DNA of 18,248 nt, taken from contig MSJI02000192.1 in assembly GCA_001931905.2 (NCBI GenBank), positions 1-18,248 of the forward strand, in the 5' to 3' direction. The notes under the pieces are model-generated. The model was given only the letters and a program-made list of their open reading frames with translations, had not been told where the DNA came from and did no database searches. Position 1 is the first letter of the stretch, and each line of letters starts with the position of its first letter. Of this stretch, positions 1 through 9,273 are shown piece by piece. The position numbers were made by a program, and so were the translations under genes. This DNA is from Cladosporium sp. IMV 00045 (lineage: Eukaryota; Ascomycota; Dothideomycetes; Cladosporiales; Cladosporiaceae).

Positions 1-67
1 GTCTGGATGAACACTTCCACCAACAATCCCTCCACGCACATGCATGGACGACTCATAACTCGCCCAA

Positions 68-2651
68 ATGTCCAAGCCAACCGCCGATTGGGAGCGAATC
101 GGTGACCGCTTCTACCGCAAGACGCAGCTCTACACGTCCGTCTTCGACCCGGACTTGGAGATTGAGAACTATGTCGTCACTGGAGCTCCGTACAGTGGTG
201 CTGTAGGTACGCACAATGACCGCATCTTCTCGACCAAGCGCTAACAGAATCAGCTATCTATCGAGATGCGAGCAAGATCTACTCCTTCCGCGGCTCCCAG
301 GCTGCCAAATCCTCCATCGACATATACAGCTGCGCCGGCAAGCTGATACGACAGATCAGCTGGGATAAAGGCGCAATCAAAGGACTGGGATGGTCTGAGG
401 ATGAGAGGCTGCTAGTTGTCACCGAAGACGGCACGGTGAGGAGTTATGCAGATCTACAAGGCGACTTCACACCGTTCAGCTTGGGTCATGGCGCAGAGGA
501 ACACGGCGTACAATCATGCAAGTTCTGGGCCACTGGGTTTGCGGCGCTCTTGGGAGACAACAGCATTGTCACTGTGACCAGATACGACGAGCCTCGGCCA
601 CATGCGCTAGCTGCACCGCCACCCGGTGAGGTCGTCTCTTGGGCTGTGATTCCACCCGAGCACACTTCCTCCCGATCTGTGGAGGTAATACTGGCTATCG
701 AAAAGACAATATACGTGACGGACGCTGCCGAGTGCGAGGATCGACAATTGGAAGCTGGGCCCTTTAGGCATATCGGAATCTCGCCAAATGGCAAGTTCAT
801 TGCCTTGTACACCGACGATGGCAAGGTCTGGGTTATCAGCAGCGATTTCCAGGACCGCTTCAGCGAGTACAACTCCAAGGTGAAGACTCCACCAAGGGAC
901 CTACAATGGTGCGGCAACAATGCCGTTGCCCTCGCGTGGGAAGATGAGGTGCACCTTGTCGGCCCGAACGGTGCAGCAACCGAGTACTTCTACAACTCAT
1001 TCGTCCATCTGGTTCCGGACGTGGACGGCCTGCGCATTCTCACCAACGATGTCTGCGAATTTGTACAGAAGGTGCCAGAGGCATCCGAAGAGGTATTCCG
1101 CTTGGGTTCCACCTCTCCCGGCTCAGTACTATTGGACGCGGTCGATCAATTGGAGAAGAAGTCTCCGAAAGCAGACGACAACATTCAACTGATCAGGCCC
1201 AACCTGGACGAAGCAGTTGATGTTTGCATCCGAGCTGCGGGTCAGGAATACAGTATCCACTGGCAGAAGCAGCTCCTGAAAGCAGCTTCATTCGGCAAAT
1301 CTGTGCTTGACTTCTATAACAGCGACGACTTTGTCGACATGACCGAGTCCCTGCGGGTACTGAACGCAGTACGCTTCTTCGAAGTTGGGCTGCCACTTTC
1401 ATACGACCAATACACACGCTTAACACCCGAGCGTCTCGTCCAAAGATTAGTCAATCGTCAGGACTACCTCCTAGCCCTTAGGGTCTCCGAGTACCTACAC
1501 CTGCCTGTGGACAGAATCTATGTACACTGGGCGCGGCAAAAGGTTCGAACCTCGACTACTAACGAGGACATGATCTGCGAGGAGATCGTGCGGAAACTGA
1601 ACGGGAAGCGAGGTATCTCTTTTGAAGAAGTTGCCCGTGCGGCATATGACGAAGGAAGAGGCAAGCTTGCGACCGAACTGCTCGAGCATGAGCCGAGAGC
1701 AGGCAAGCAGGTGCCACTGCTATTGAGCATTGGCGAGGATACAGTCGCTCTTGACAAGGCGATAGAAAGCGGCGATACTGACCTCGTTTTCTACGTGCTT
1801 TTGACTCTCAAGCGCAAAGTTCCACTGGCCAGCTTCTTCAGAACAATCAACAGTCGGCCTGTCGCGACTGCTATCGTCGAGTCATCTGCGATTGATCAAG
1901 ACCGCGAGCTTCTCAAGGACTTATACTACCAAGACGACCGCAGAGCGGACGGTGCAAACCTTCTCCTCTCAGAGGCGCTCGCTGCCAGTGATGTTGGACC
2001 AGCTACCGACAAGCTCAAAATGTCAGCGAAGCTACTTCGTGACAGCAAAGAGCATGCTCCACAGGTCGCTGCTTTGGAGGATGCACAGAAGCTTCTGAAG
2101 TTCCAGGAAGCCTTCGAGAAGGATCTGGGCGAGCGCTTTGTCGGCTTGTCTATCAACGAGACCATGAGCAAGCTGATCAAGATGGGCAACATGAAGCGCT
2201 CGCAAAAGGTACAGACGGAGTTCAAAGTGACCGACAAGACTTACTGGTGGGTCCGTTTACGAGCACTGGTAGTCAGAAGGGACTGGCGAGAGTTGGAGGA
2301 GTTGAGCAAGACGCGAAAGAGCCCGATTGGGTGGGAGGTAGGTTCTCTCGTTTTCGTCAATGCACCATCTGCAGTGGGATCCTTACTAACAACAACGTGC
2401 AGCCATTCTTCAACGAGAGCCTGGGCGCTGGAAACCCCAAGGTCGCTTCGCTCTACATCCCGAAGTGCACCACCCTCACCGTGGCCGAACGTGTCGAGAT
2501 GTGGGTCAAGTGCGGCATGATCTCCAAGGCCGGCGAGGAAGCGCTGAAGGCGAAAGATCGCAACTTGCTCGAGGACCTCAGGACGAAGGCTACGGGAAAC
2601 TCTGCCCTGGACATCGACCGCATGATCGCGCAGTTGCAGAAGGGTCGATGA
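68..2651 (+). CDS. VPS16: Vps16, HOPS/CORVET tethering complex core subunit
   Basis: Three exons are inferred: 68-206, 254-2337 and 2403-2651, giving 823 aa, close to the usual 800-840 aa of the family. Intron 207-253 (47 nt, GTACGC..CAG) and intron 2338-2402 (65 nt, GTAGGT..CAG) both carry CTAAC branch points, and the reading frame joins cleanly across each. The first in-frame ATG begins MSKPTADWERIGDRFYRK, typical of Vps16. The N-terminal half (about 1-420) fits the Vps16_N beta-propeller; GLGWSEDERLLVVTEDGTV is characteristic. From about residue 503 the alpha-solenoid Vps16_C domain follows, with KLATELLEHEPRAGKQVPLL and, near 548-560, KAIESGDTDLVFYVLL. In other fungi Vps16 is a core scaffold of HOPS and CORVET that binds Vps33 and supports Rab- and SNARE-dependent fusion at endosomes and the vacuole. 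No truncation or frameshift is visible. Only 67 bases of upstream sequence are in the window. Confidence 0.96.
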
Positions 2652-2939
2652 TCTGCGCTGGTTTTTTCTTGTTGTTTCTGTTGCCGAGTTGAGATGCCGG
2701 CTGGCTGTGTCTCACCCCGCAAACGAAGTGGACATCAACTACCGTGCATGTTTAGCCGGCTACTCGGTGAGGTGTATACCCGATCAATATATCGAAGACG
2801 TTTCAATACTCCATATATTAGACGAGATGTCCTTGGCAGTATCGTGATCCCATTTTCCTATCATCTTCCCCAGCCTCGAAGGAACCAAATAAGCCTCACC
2901 CCAAACCTCTCCATCACCACAACCCATCGCATCCCAACC
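2652..2939 (+). other. Vps16-DUF3237 intergenic: 3' UTR and short promoter
   Basis: This 288-nt gap must hold the VPS16 3' UTR and the promoter and leader of the next gene. AT-rich TATA-like stretches lie at about 2786-2821 (including CAATATATCG and CCATATATTAG), roughly 120-150 nt upstream of the next ATG. A C-rich leader (CCCCAAACCTCTCCATCACC) comes immediately before that ATG. The roles are inferred from position. Confidence 0.4.
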
Positions 2940-3653
2940 ATGCACTTCCCACGCCTCCTCTCCCTCCTCACTCTAGCAGCTTTCAGCACATGCCAAAACA
3001 CTTCCCTCCCCGAACCCCCAGCCCCAGCCCTCACATTCCTCTACACCAGCTACGTCCACTGCCAAAACGGCCTGTACACCTCCCCCGGCCCCCGCGGCAT
3101 CCGCACCGCCATCCCCATCATCGGCGGGAACTTCACCGGACCACGCTTGAAAGGTTCAGCAGCACCAAAACCCCTCTTCCATCCGCCATCCTCTTCAAGC
3201 CCCAAGAACTAACATCTTCAAGGCACCATTCTCCCCCTCGGCGCCGACTGGGGCCTCACAGACCCAGCAACGGGGATATTCAGCGCCGACACGCGATACA
3301 ACCTGCACACGGACGACGGGGCGGATATTTTCATTCAGACTTCTGGGCCCGCGCAGCCGGGTGGTGGGTTGCAGTTGAGAGTGCTGTTTGAGACGGGTGA
3401 TAGGGAGTTGTATTGGTTGAATAATGTTGTTGCTGTGGGGTTGCTGAGTAATGTTGAGGGCGGCACTGGTGATGGTGAGGGTGATGATGATACGTTTTGG
3501 TTGAAGATTGACGTTTGGCATGTAAGTTTACTGATTGTTTGTATTTGTGATGCTTGGGTTGTGTTGCTTTGGCGCGGATTTGTGCTGACGTGATTTGGTG
3601 GATAGTTGACGACGGAGAATGATGAGACGAGGGTTGTTAATGGTACTGTGTAG
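2940..3653 (+). CDS. Secreted DUF3237 (UPF0311) family protein
   Basis: Exons 2940-3153, 3223-3521 and 3606-3653 give a 186-aa protein. Intron 1 (69 nt, GTTCAG..AAG, CTAAC branch site) and intron 2 (84 nt, GTAAGT..TAG, CTGAC branch site) keep the frame. The N-terminus MHFPRLLSLLTLAAFSTCQN is a typical cleavable signal peptide, so export is likely. The mature part shows the DUF3237 fold signature. First comes IPIIGGNFTGPRLKGTILPL, with the exon 1/2 junction falling inside it, then GADWGLTD and TRYNLHTDDGADIFIQTSG. A weaker C-terminal strand around YWLNNVVAVGLL follows. Two N-glycosylation sequons (NTS, NFT) are visible. The biochemical activity of DUF3237 proteins is not established, so I assign none. 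Codon choice changes abruptly within exon 2, from C-ending to G/T-ending codons near 3340. The acidic, glycine-rich stretch around 3460-3495 looks lineage-specific. Confidence 0.88.
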
Positions 3654-4081
3654 GAACGTCGATACTGCTGGATAAGATCTCGTACGAGCGACCCCTGTTC
3701 ATGTTTGTTGGTTGTGCTGTATACCATAGTTCATTGGCAGAGGACAATCAGTTGGTTCAACTTACATCAGCACGCTTGAATTGTTCGGTTGAGAACGTGC
3801 AGACCACCCAGATCGTCTAGGCTATGTATGCTGTGAGTAAGATAATTCAACAGGTCTATTACACCCGAGAATACATCTCAAACGTAGAAATCCCTGATTG
3901 TGCTGTCCCGAGAGCAGGTCTTGCTTATGGTCCCAACCCCAACCCTAACCCTTCGTCGCTGATCTAAAAAGATAAGATCCGATCTCACCTCCGAGAACGC
4001 TGGCTGGCTTTGGCATCCATCTCGAAAGTGAGAAGACCGGACATGTGAACCATCTTCCCACAGATTCTTCCACCCAACAAC
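3654..4081 (+). promoter_or_regulatory. Intergenic region with telobox-like and GATA motifs upstream of MAS2
   Basis: This 428-nt gap separates the DUF3237 stop from the MAS2 start. A run of CCCAACCCCAACCCTAACCC at 3932-3951 contains the telomere-like motif AACCCTAACCC about 130 nt before the MAS2 ATG. A GATAAG motif lies at 3971-3976. Similar short telomeric motifs occur in promoters of housekeeping genes in other eukaryotes; a regulatory role here is inference. No open reading frame of note was seen. Confidence 0.4.
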
Positions 4082-5806
4082 ATGTTGCGCACACCCACAA
4101 TGAGCAAAGCGCTCACACTACCGTCGCGCCTGTCGCGCGGCGCAACATCATCCATCAGCGCCGCCAGCCGGTTACGAAACTACGCGACCGCTTCGAATCA
4201 CCCTTCAGAACGAGACCCGACGGACCTCGACCAAATCACCACACTCTCCAACGGCATCCGCGTCGCGACCGAGGCGCTCCCTGGCCACTTCAGCGGTATT
4301 GGCGTCTACGTCGATGCCGGTTCGAGATACGAAAATGAGGGTCTGCGCGGAGTTTCACACATCATCGACAGACTTGCGTTCAAATCGACGACCAAGAGGA
4401 CCGCCGACGAGATGCTGGAATCGATCGATAAGCTCGGCGGAAACATTCAGTGCGCTTCTTCGAGAGAGAGCTTGATGTACCAGTCTGCGACTTTCAACTC
4501 GGCCGTGCCGGACGCTGTCGCCATGCTGGCCGAGACTATCCGCGACCCGAAGATCACCAATGATGAGGTGGAGAGGCAATCGGAGACGGCGGACTATGAG
4601 ATTGGCGAGATTTGGAGCAAGCCGGAACTTATCTTGCCGGAGTTGGTGCACATGGCTGCGTATAAGGACAACACTCTTGGTCACCCTCTGCTGTGCCCAA
4701 AGGAGAGACTGGAGTCGATTGACAGCCGAACCGTCGAGGCTTACCGCAACGCCTTCTTCAGGCCGGAGAGGACAGTCGTTGCTTTCGCTGGCGTGCCGCA
4801 CCAGGAAGCCGTGCGACTGTCAGAGCAGTACTTTGGCGACATGAAGACACCCTCAATGACGACCTCTGCCTCGCCCAACGCCAGCGCCGAGCAGCAAGTC
4901 CAACCACCCTACCCTACATCACAATCGACCACGCAGCAGGACTCACGACTAATGTCGAAGATCCCCTTCTTCAAGAACCTCTCCACCTCAGCATCGCAAA
5001 ACGCCTCCGTGGCCGACAACCAAATCATCACCGACCCCTACGCCCAACCTATCCCCTACAACCAAGCCAGCCACTACACGGGCGGCTTCCTCTCCCTGCC
5101 CCCCCTCCCCATCCCTCCCAACCCCATGCTCCCGCGCGTCTCCCACATCCACCTCGCCTTCGAATCCCTCCCCATCGACTCGCCCGACATCTACGCCCTG
5201 GCGACCCTCCAAACCCTCCTCGGCGGCGGCGGCTCTTTCTCCGCCGGCGGCCCGGGCAAAGGCATGTACTCCCGCCTCTACACGAACGTGCTCAACCAGT
5301 ACGGCTGGGTGGAGAACTGCATGGCGTTCAACCACGCGTACACAGACTCGGGCCTGTTCGGGATCAGCGCCGCGTGCGCCACGCAGTATGTGCCGCGCAT
5401 GCTGGACACGATGGCGCGCGAGCTGGCGCTCCTCAGCGCGGAAACCGGGCTCGGCCGTCTGAGCGAGGTGGAAGTCAAGCGCGCGAAGAACCAGCTGCGC
5501 TCGTCGCTGCTCATGAATCTCGAGTCGCGCATGGTGGAGCTGGAGGACCTGGGCAGGCAGGTGCAGGTTCACGGGCGGAGAGTGCCGGTCAAGGAGATGG
5601 TGGCGAATATCGAGAAGGTGAGCATTGCGGATTTGAGGCGTGTGGCCAAGATGGTTTTTGGTGGCGAGGTGAAGAATAAGGGCGAGGGCAGTGGGGCGCC
5701 GACGGTCGTGTTGCAGCAGGGCGAGGAGGAGGGAGTCAAGATGAGGGAGATTCCTTGGACTGAGATTCAGGATCGCATTGCGAGGTGGGGCTTGGGGAGG
5801 AGGTGA
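4082..5806 (+). CDS. MAS2: Mitochondrial processing peptidase alpha subunit (M16 family, non-catalytic)
   Basis: This single-exon ORF encodes 574 aa, about the size of filamentous-fungal alpha-MPP. The N-terminus (first ~45 residues) is rich in Arg, Ser and Ala with almost no acidic residues, as in a matrix-targeting presequence. The M16 N-domain follows from about residue 50 (TTLSNGIRVATEALPGHFSG). In place of the HxxEH zinc motif of beta-MPP, the protein has H93-I-I-D-R in GVSHIIDRLAFKST, the degenerate form expected of the non-catalytic alpha subunit. The glycine-rich substrate-binding loop, a hallmark of alpha-MPP, is clear at 381-394 (GGGGSFSAGGPGKG). The known role is to pair with the beta subunit in the matrix and hold presequences for cleavage. 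A Ser/Gln/Pro-rich, apparently disordered insertion occupies about 259-330. An in-frame internal Met at codon 7 is an alternative start. Codon use is strongly C-ending in the middle and G-rich near the end. Confidence 0.95.
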   Translation: MLRTPTMSKALTLPSRLSRGATSSISAASRLRNYATASNHPSERDPTDLDQITTLSNGIRVATEALPGHFSGIGVYVDAGSRYENEGLRGVSHIIDRLAFKSTTKRTADEMLESIDKLGGNIQCASSRESLMYQSATFNSAVPDAVAMLAETIRDPKITNDEVERQSETADYEIGEIWSKPELILPELVHMAAYKDNTLGHPLLCPKERLESIDSRTVEAYRNAFFRPERTVVAFAGVPHQEAVRLSEQYFGDMKTPSMTTSASPNASAEQQVQPPYPTSQSTTQQDSRLMSKIPFFKNLSTSASQNASVADNQIITDPYAQPIPYNQASHYTGGFLSLPPLPIPPNPMLPRVSHIHLAFESLPIDSPDIYALATLQTLLGGGGSFSAGGPGKGMYSRLYTNVLNQYGWVENCMAFNHAYTDSGLFGISAACATQYVPRMLDTMARELALLSAETGLGRLSEVEVKRAKNQLRSSLLMNLESRMVELEDLGRQVQVHGRRVPVKEMVANIEKVSIADLRRVAKMVFGGEVKNKGEGSGAPTVVLQQGEEEGVKMREIPWTEIQDRIARWGLGRR

Positions 5807-6912
5807 GAGTTGATGTCTTGAGTGGGATGTGCTTGGGGAAGGAGAGTTTGTACGTCTAGAAGGATGTTTGTATACTGGTTCTCTGGGGATGTTGCATTTA
5901 CACGGTGTTTTTATGCTTTCTTGACATCCCTTCCTTTGAATGAGAAGAAGGAAGAGCAAGAGCAGGAGGAAGAGAAATAAAGGCACGACGGATCTTGTAT
6001 GTATAATCAAAAATCTTCTCATCTTTGTGATTATCTATTACATGTATCATCATTGTCCTTCTCGATGAGAGTGACCTGTACGTGTAGCCATACCATCTTG
6101 CTGCGAGTGATTACATGTATACATGTAGAGTAGAAGTGATGTTTTCTCGATCTGATATTTCGTCATCATACAATATTACACGGTTTGTTTTTTTCTATAG
6201 CCACTTAATTCACTTGATTGCTATTTCCTAGCGCGAGCTTCCGCTCTTTAGTTCCTGGCGTCTAGACATGGACTCCGACGGATATGAGATGGCGTTATTC
6301 CAACGGCTCCTTCTCGCGTCTTTCTCTTTTTAGGTGAGACGGGTTTCGCCCTATGTCTTTTAGTTTATTATTAGCCCGAAATGTCTGATGATGATGATGT
6401 TGATTGATGTAGCGTGTCTCTTGATTTTGCGAGGTTTGTCCTGGTCTCTTCGTTGCTTTGCTCGTTTCTAAAGGCACGAACGAGGTGAAGACGGATAGGG
6501 TCTCCCGCAAATAAATTGAGTTTGAGGGCTTTATTTCATTGCGCGGGATTTTGGCTCTACCTTATTCTCATCACCCATCGCTATAATCGCTACTGCGTTA
6601 TTACATGCCCAATATCATGGCTCGACCTCTCCCAAGCAAGGAAAGAAAACGGGGAAATTGCCTTTTGACGATCTCGGGAATCCTTCGACGGGGCTTCCTC
6701 TCATCAATCTCATAGGCAGCTGGATTAATGATTTGTCCGGTAGTGTGCTTGTGGCTTGCAGTCGGTCGAATGCTTGGTAGGCGGACGGGCTCTCTCTTGG
6801 TCGGTGAATGAATGCCTAGACTCTCGTTAGACTGCTGTGGGAACGAAGGCGAGAGTAGAACTGGGGCAATCAACACTTTCTACCATTGTTTACAGAGCGA
6901 GAAATAGTCATG
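5807..6912 (+). other. MAS2 3' flank and uncharacterised intergenic DNA
   Basis: This stretch of about 1.1 kb has no supported gene. A canonical AATAAA at 5976-5981, 170 nt past the MAS2 stop and after a purine-rich tract, is a plausible polyadenylation signal. From about 6000 to 6600 the DNA is T-rich and stop-rich. A short GATGATGATGATG run lies near 6386-6400. The reverse-strand open frames here are short, lack recognisable motifs and have no splice-site support. I looked for tRNA A/B boxes and found none. Confidence 0.5.
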
Positions 6913-7383
6913 TAAATAAAAAGAAAACATAGACACGCGACCCTTGGATTTGAGAATTGTCGATCGCATCATCGGGCTATCCTCTGCACCGCCCGCCTTT
7001 GCCTCTGCCGTCTCGGAATACGCCGTGTGGTTGAAAGAGAGAGACAAGACACAGACACACACACAAGCCGCATCTTCTTGACGTGACGTAGGTGAGAGCC
7101 ACGAGTCTCGCCCAGTAGTAGTGCTGCCCTCTCTCTTCTCCCACCCCAGCACGTCGCAGGGCAGAGCGCAGGAACAGAAGCGACCACGGACGGCACAACT
7201 CTTGCAGCGGCTCTTGCCCTCTCTCTGCGCCCAGCACCTCTCACTCCCTCACTTGCTGTCTCCCTTCACTTACAACACACACTTCACTCTCGCTACCACC
7301 ACCATATTCCCCTCTCCTCACCGTCTTCCTCGTGCGCGCGCGTGTGACCGCTCTCCCTCCCGCGTGCTCATCACAATCAGAGA
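6913..7383 (+). promoter_or_regulatory. CT-rich ATG-free leader and promoter of the FHA-RING gene
   Basis: This stretch of 471 nt has no ATG on the + strand. The last upstream ATG, at 6910, is followed at once by TAA. A double CRE-like motif, TGACGTGACGTA, lies at 7079-7090, just after a short CA repeat. From about 7120 the strand is dominated by CT tracts (for example CTCTCTCTTCTCCCACCCC), as is usual around fungal transcription starts. The leader runs straight into the ATG at 7384. The exact transcription start cannot be read from sequence alone. Confidence 0.5.
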
Positions 7384-9273
7384 ATGCTGGGTTCGTCCGG
7401 GCCGGCCACGGCTACTCTGCACACCTCCACCAACAGCGCCACCCCTACTTCGCCCACTCGTCCCAGCAGGTTGCGCGGCCTGAGCTACTTGAGGAATTAC
7501 ACCCATAATCACCTGCACGGCTCTTCGTCGCAGCGAGCGGAACAACAACAGCAGCAGCAACAACAGCGCCAGCAACAGCAACAACAACAACAACAGCAAG
7601 ACCAGCAAAGACAGGAACAGCAAACCCGCCAGCGACCAGCACCCAGCAGGAGAAGCCTGAGTTACCCTCCTGCCGAAGTAACCAGTCCCAACGCCGCCGA
7701 CACTCCAAGATCAGGTTCACAATCGGGAATCCAGAGCAGCGAAGGCGGCTGGGTTCCTACAGTCCAGGGACGCAGCGGGCTCAGCAGACAAGCAATCGAC
7801 CTCACCAGCACAGACACCCACGCCGCTCAGCGCGAGACCAGCCAAAGCCCAAGCACCATGACTAGAAGTCGCGCCGCTACGGCTGTCAATCCTGCAGCAG
7901 CTGGCCCTACAGATGCTCCCGGGCCTTCGTCGAGCGCGCCACAAACAAAAGAAGCACAACCCACAATCCGATTTATCCCACACGTTGAGACTCGTGCGTC
8001 GCGGCCGTCGCTGCATTTCTCTGCTGTTTCGCGCACGCTCAAAAATGCAACTACCGTCGTTCGCGTTGGTCGATACAGCGAGCGTGATACTGTGACTGTA
8101 GACGACAACTCCTTACCCGTCGGCTTCAAATCCAAGGTCGTTTCCCGTCGCCACTGCGAGTTCTGGTGTACTAGCGGTCAGTGGTACGTCAAGGACGTTA
8201 AGTCCAGTTCTGGCACTTTCCTCAATCATGTCCGTCTGTCGAGTCCCGGTGTTGAGAGCCGACCATACCCCGTGAACGACGGCGACGTCGTTCAACTCGG
8301 AATCGATTTCAAGGGTGGCGAGGAGGTTATCTTCCGCTGCGTCAAAATCCGCGTCGAATGCAACCGCGGTTGGCAGAAGAGCCTCAACAACTTTAATACT
8401 TCTACTCACAAGCGCTTGCTCAAGAGCGCGGGTGTCAACAAGAGCCGTGACTCTGACACAGCCAGCGTCAACAGCTCCGAGTGCAGCATTTGTCTCAACC
8501 CCGTGGCGCCATGTCAGGCTCTCTTCGTCGCTCCCTGCAGTCACGTGTGGCACTACAAGTGCGTGCGCAATCTGATCCACGGACCCAATTGGCCTAATTT
8601 CCTATGTCCCAACTGTCGATTCGTTGCGGATCTGGAAGCCGACGTGGAACCTGCTGAAGAGGAGGAGGAAGAGGAAGAATTCGAAATCACCCAAGCCATC
8701 GTCGAAGCCGAAGAAAGCGCAGACGTAGACCAAAGTGGCGAAACCGGCGTTTCCTCAGATGACGCCGTTGACAGTCTCGCAGAGCCATCGGCTAATGGGA
8801 CCCAAACACAAGAAGAGGAAGAATCACGACCCCAACCACCATCAGACTCACAAGACCAAACCATCCGCCTCGACACCCCCGACCGCACAACAACAGCAAA
8901 CATCACAGACGAAGAACTCGCCGGTCTCGATCCAGCTCCCACAACCACAACCACAACCACCACAACCTCACAACAACCAACAGACCCCTCCCCCTCCACC
9001 TCAACCACAAACCCCATCTCCATCTCCTCCCCTAACACAAGCAAACACCGCGCCCCGCCCCCACCAGACCTCCTGAGCGCTCGCTCCGCTACTCCTACCT
9101 CAACGACTCCTTTCGCCCTGGCGGCTAGTATCGTCAACGGCGAAGGGCCGATGACGCCGAGGAATAATGCGGGCCCATTCGTGTTGGATGGTGGCGCGGG
9201 GGGTGAGAGGGACGGGGGCAGGGATTCGTTGGTCGGCAGGGTTGTGGACGGGGAGGGGGAGGGGAGGGCTTGA
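7384..9273 (+). CDS. dma1: FHA-RING E3 ubiquitin ligase, Dma1/CHFR type
   Basis: This is a single open frame of 629 aa. A polyglutamine tract covers residues 54-72, interrupted by R62. The FHA domain spans about 194-325. Its phosphopeptide-binding signature is present: RVGRY at 227-231, then SRRHC from S254, then SSSGTFLNH. A RING-H2 finger at C367-C411 shows C-x2-C, C-x-H-x2-H-x2-C and C-x2-C spacing (CSICLNPV, PCSHVWHYKC, CPNC). FHA followed by RING is the architecture of fission yeast Dma1, budding yeast Dma1/2 and vertebrate CHFR. In yeasts these ligases act in the mitotic checkpoint, the septation/mitotic-exit network and septin control. Downstream are a glutamate-rich block near 420-432, a long low-complexity Ser/Thr/Pro/Gln region with a Thr run, and a C-terminal GPMTPRNNAGPFVLDG block. 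That block contains a TP site and looks conserved from memory. Specific substrates in this organism are unknown. Confidence 0.93.
   Translation: MLGSSGPATATLHTSTNSATPTSPTRPSRLRGLSYLRNYTHNHLHGSSSQRAEQQQQQQQQRQQQQQQQQQQDQQRQEQQTRQRPAPSRRSLSYPPAEVTSPNAADTPRSGSQSGIQSSEGGWVPTVQGRSGLSRQAIDLTSTDTHAAQRETSQSPSTMTRSRAATAVNPAAAGPTDAPGPSSSAPQTKEAQPTIRFIPHVETRASRPSLHFSAVSRTLKNATTVVRVGRYSERDTVTVDDNSLPVGFKSKVVSRRHCEFWCTSGQWYVKDVKSSSGTFLNHVRLSSPGVESRPYPVNDGDVVQLGIDFKGGEEVIFRCVKIRVECNRGWQKSLNNFNTSTHKRLLKSAGVNKSRDSDTASVNSSECSICLNPVAPCQALFVAPCSHVWHYKCVRNLIHGPNWPNFLCPNCRFVADLEADVEPAEEEEEEEEFEITQAIVEAEESADVDQSGETGVSSDDAVDSLAEPSANGTQTQEEEESRPQPPSDSQDQTIRLDTPDRTTTANITDEELAGLDPAPTTTTTTTTTSQQPTDPSPSTSTTNPISISSPNTSKHRAPPPPDLLSARSATPTSTTPFALAASIVNGEGPMTPRNNAGPFVLDGGAGGERDGGRDSLVGRVVDGEGEGRA
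7543..7599 (+). repeat. CAA/CAG microsatellite encoding polyglutamine
   Basis: Nineteen codons of mixed CAA and CAG, broken by a single CGC (Arg), encode Q54-Q72 of the FHA-RING ligase. The CAA/CAG mixing suggests selection for the amino acid rather than a fresh pure-triplet expansion. Length variation between strains is likely but cannot be seen here. Confidence 0.9.

Noticed and set aside
1544..1556. GGTTCGAACC string resembling a tRNA B box
   Set aside because: It lies inside the VPS16 coding frame. It is a short palindrome, and no A box or acceptor stem surrounds it.
4988..6022. Long reverse-strand open frame of 344 codons opposite MAS2
   Set aside because: It is antisense to a confidently identified coding region. 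It is rich in His, Arg and Leu, as expected from the complement of C-rich codons, and it has no domain.
6380..6410. TGATGATGATGATG run considered as a C/D-box snoRNA C box
   Set aside because: It is a simple triplet repeat. There is no paired terminal stem or well-placed D box, so an snoRNA call would be guesswork.
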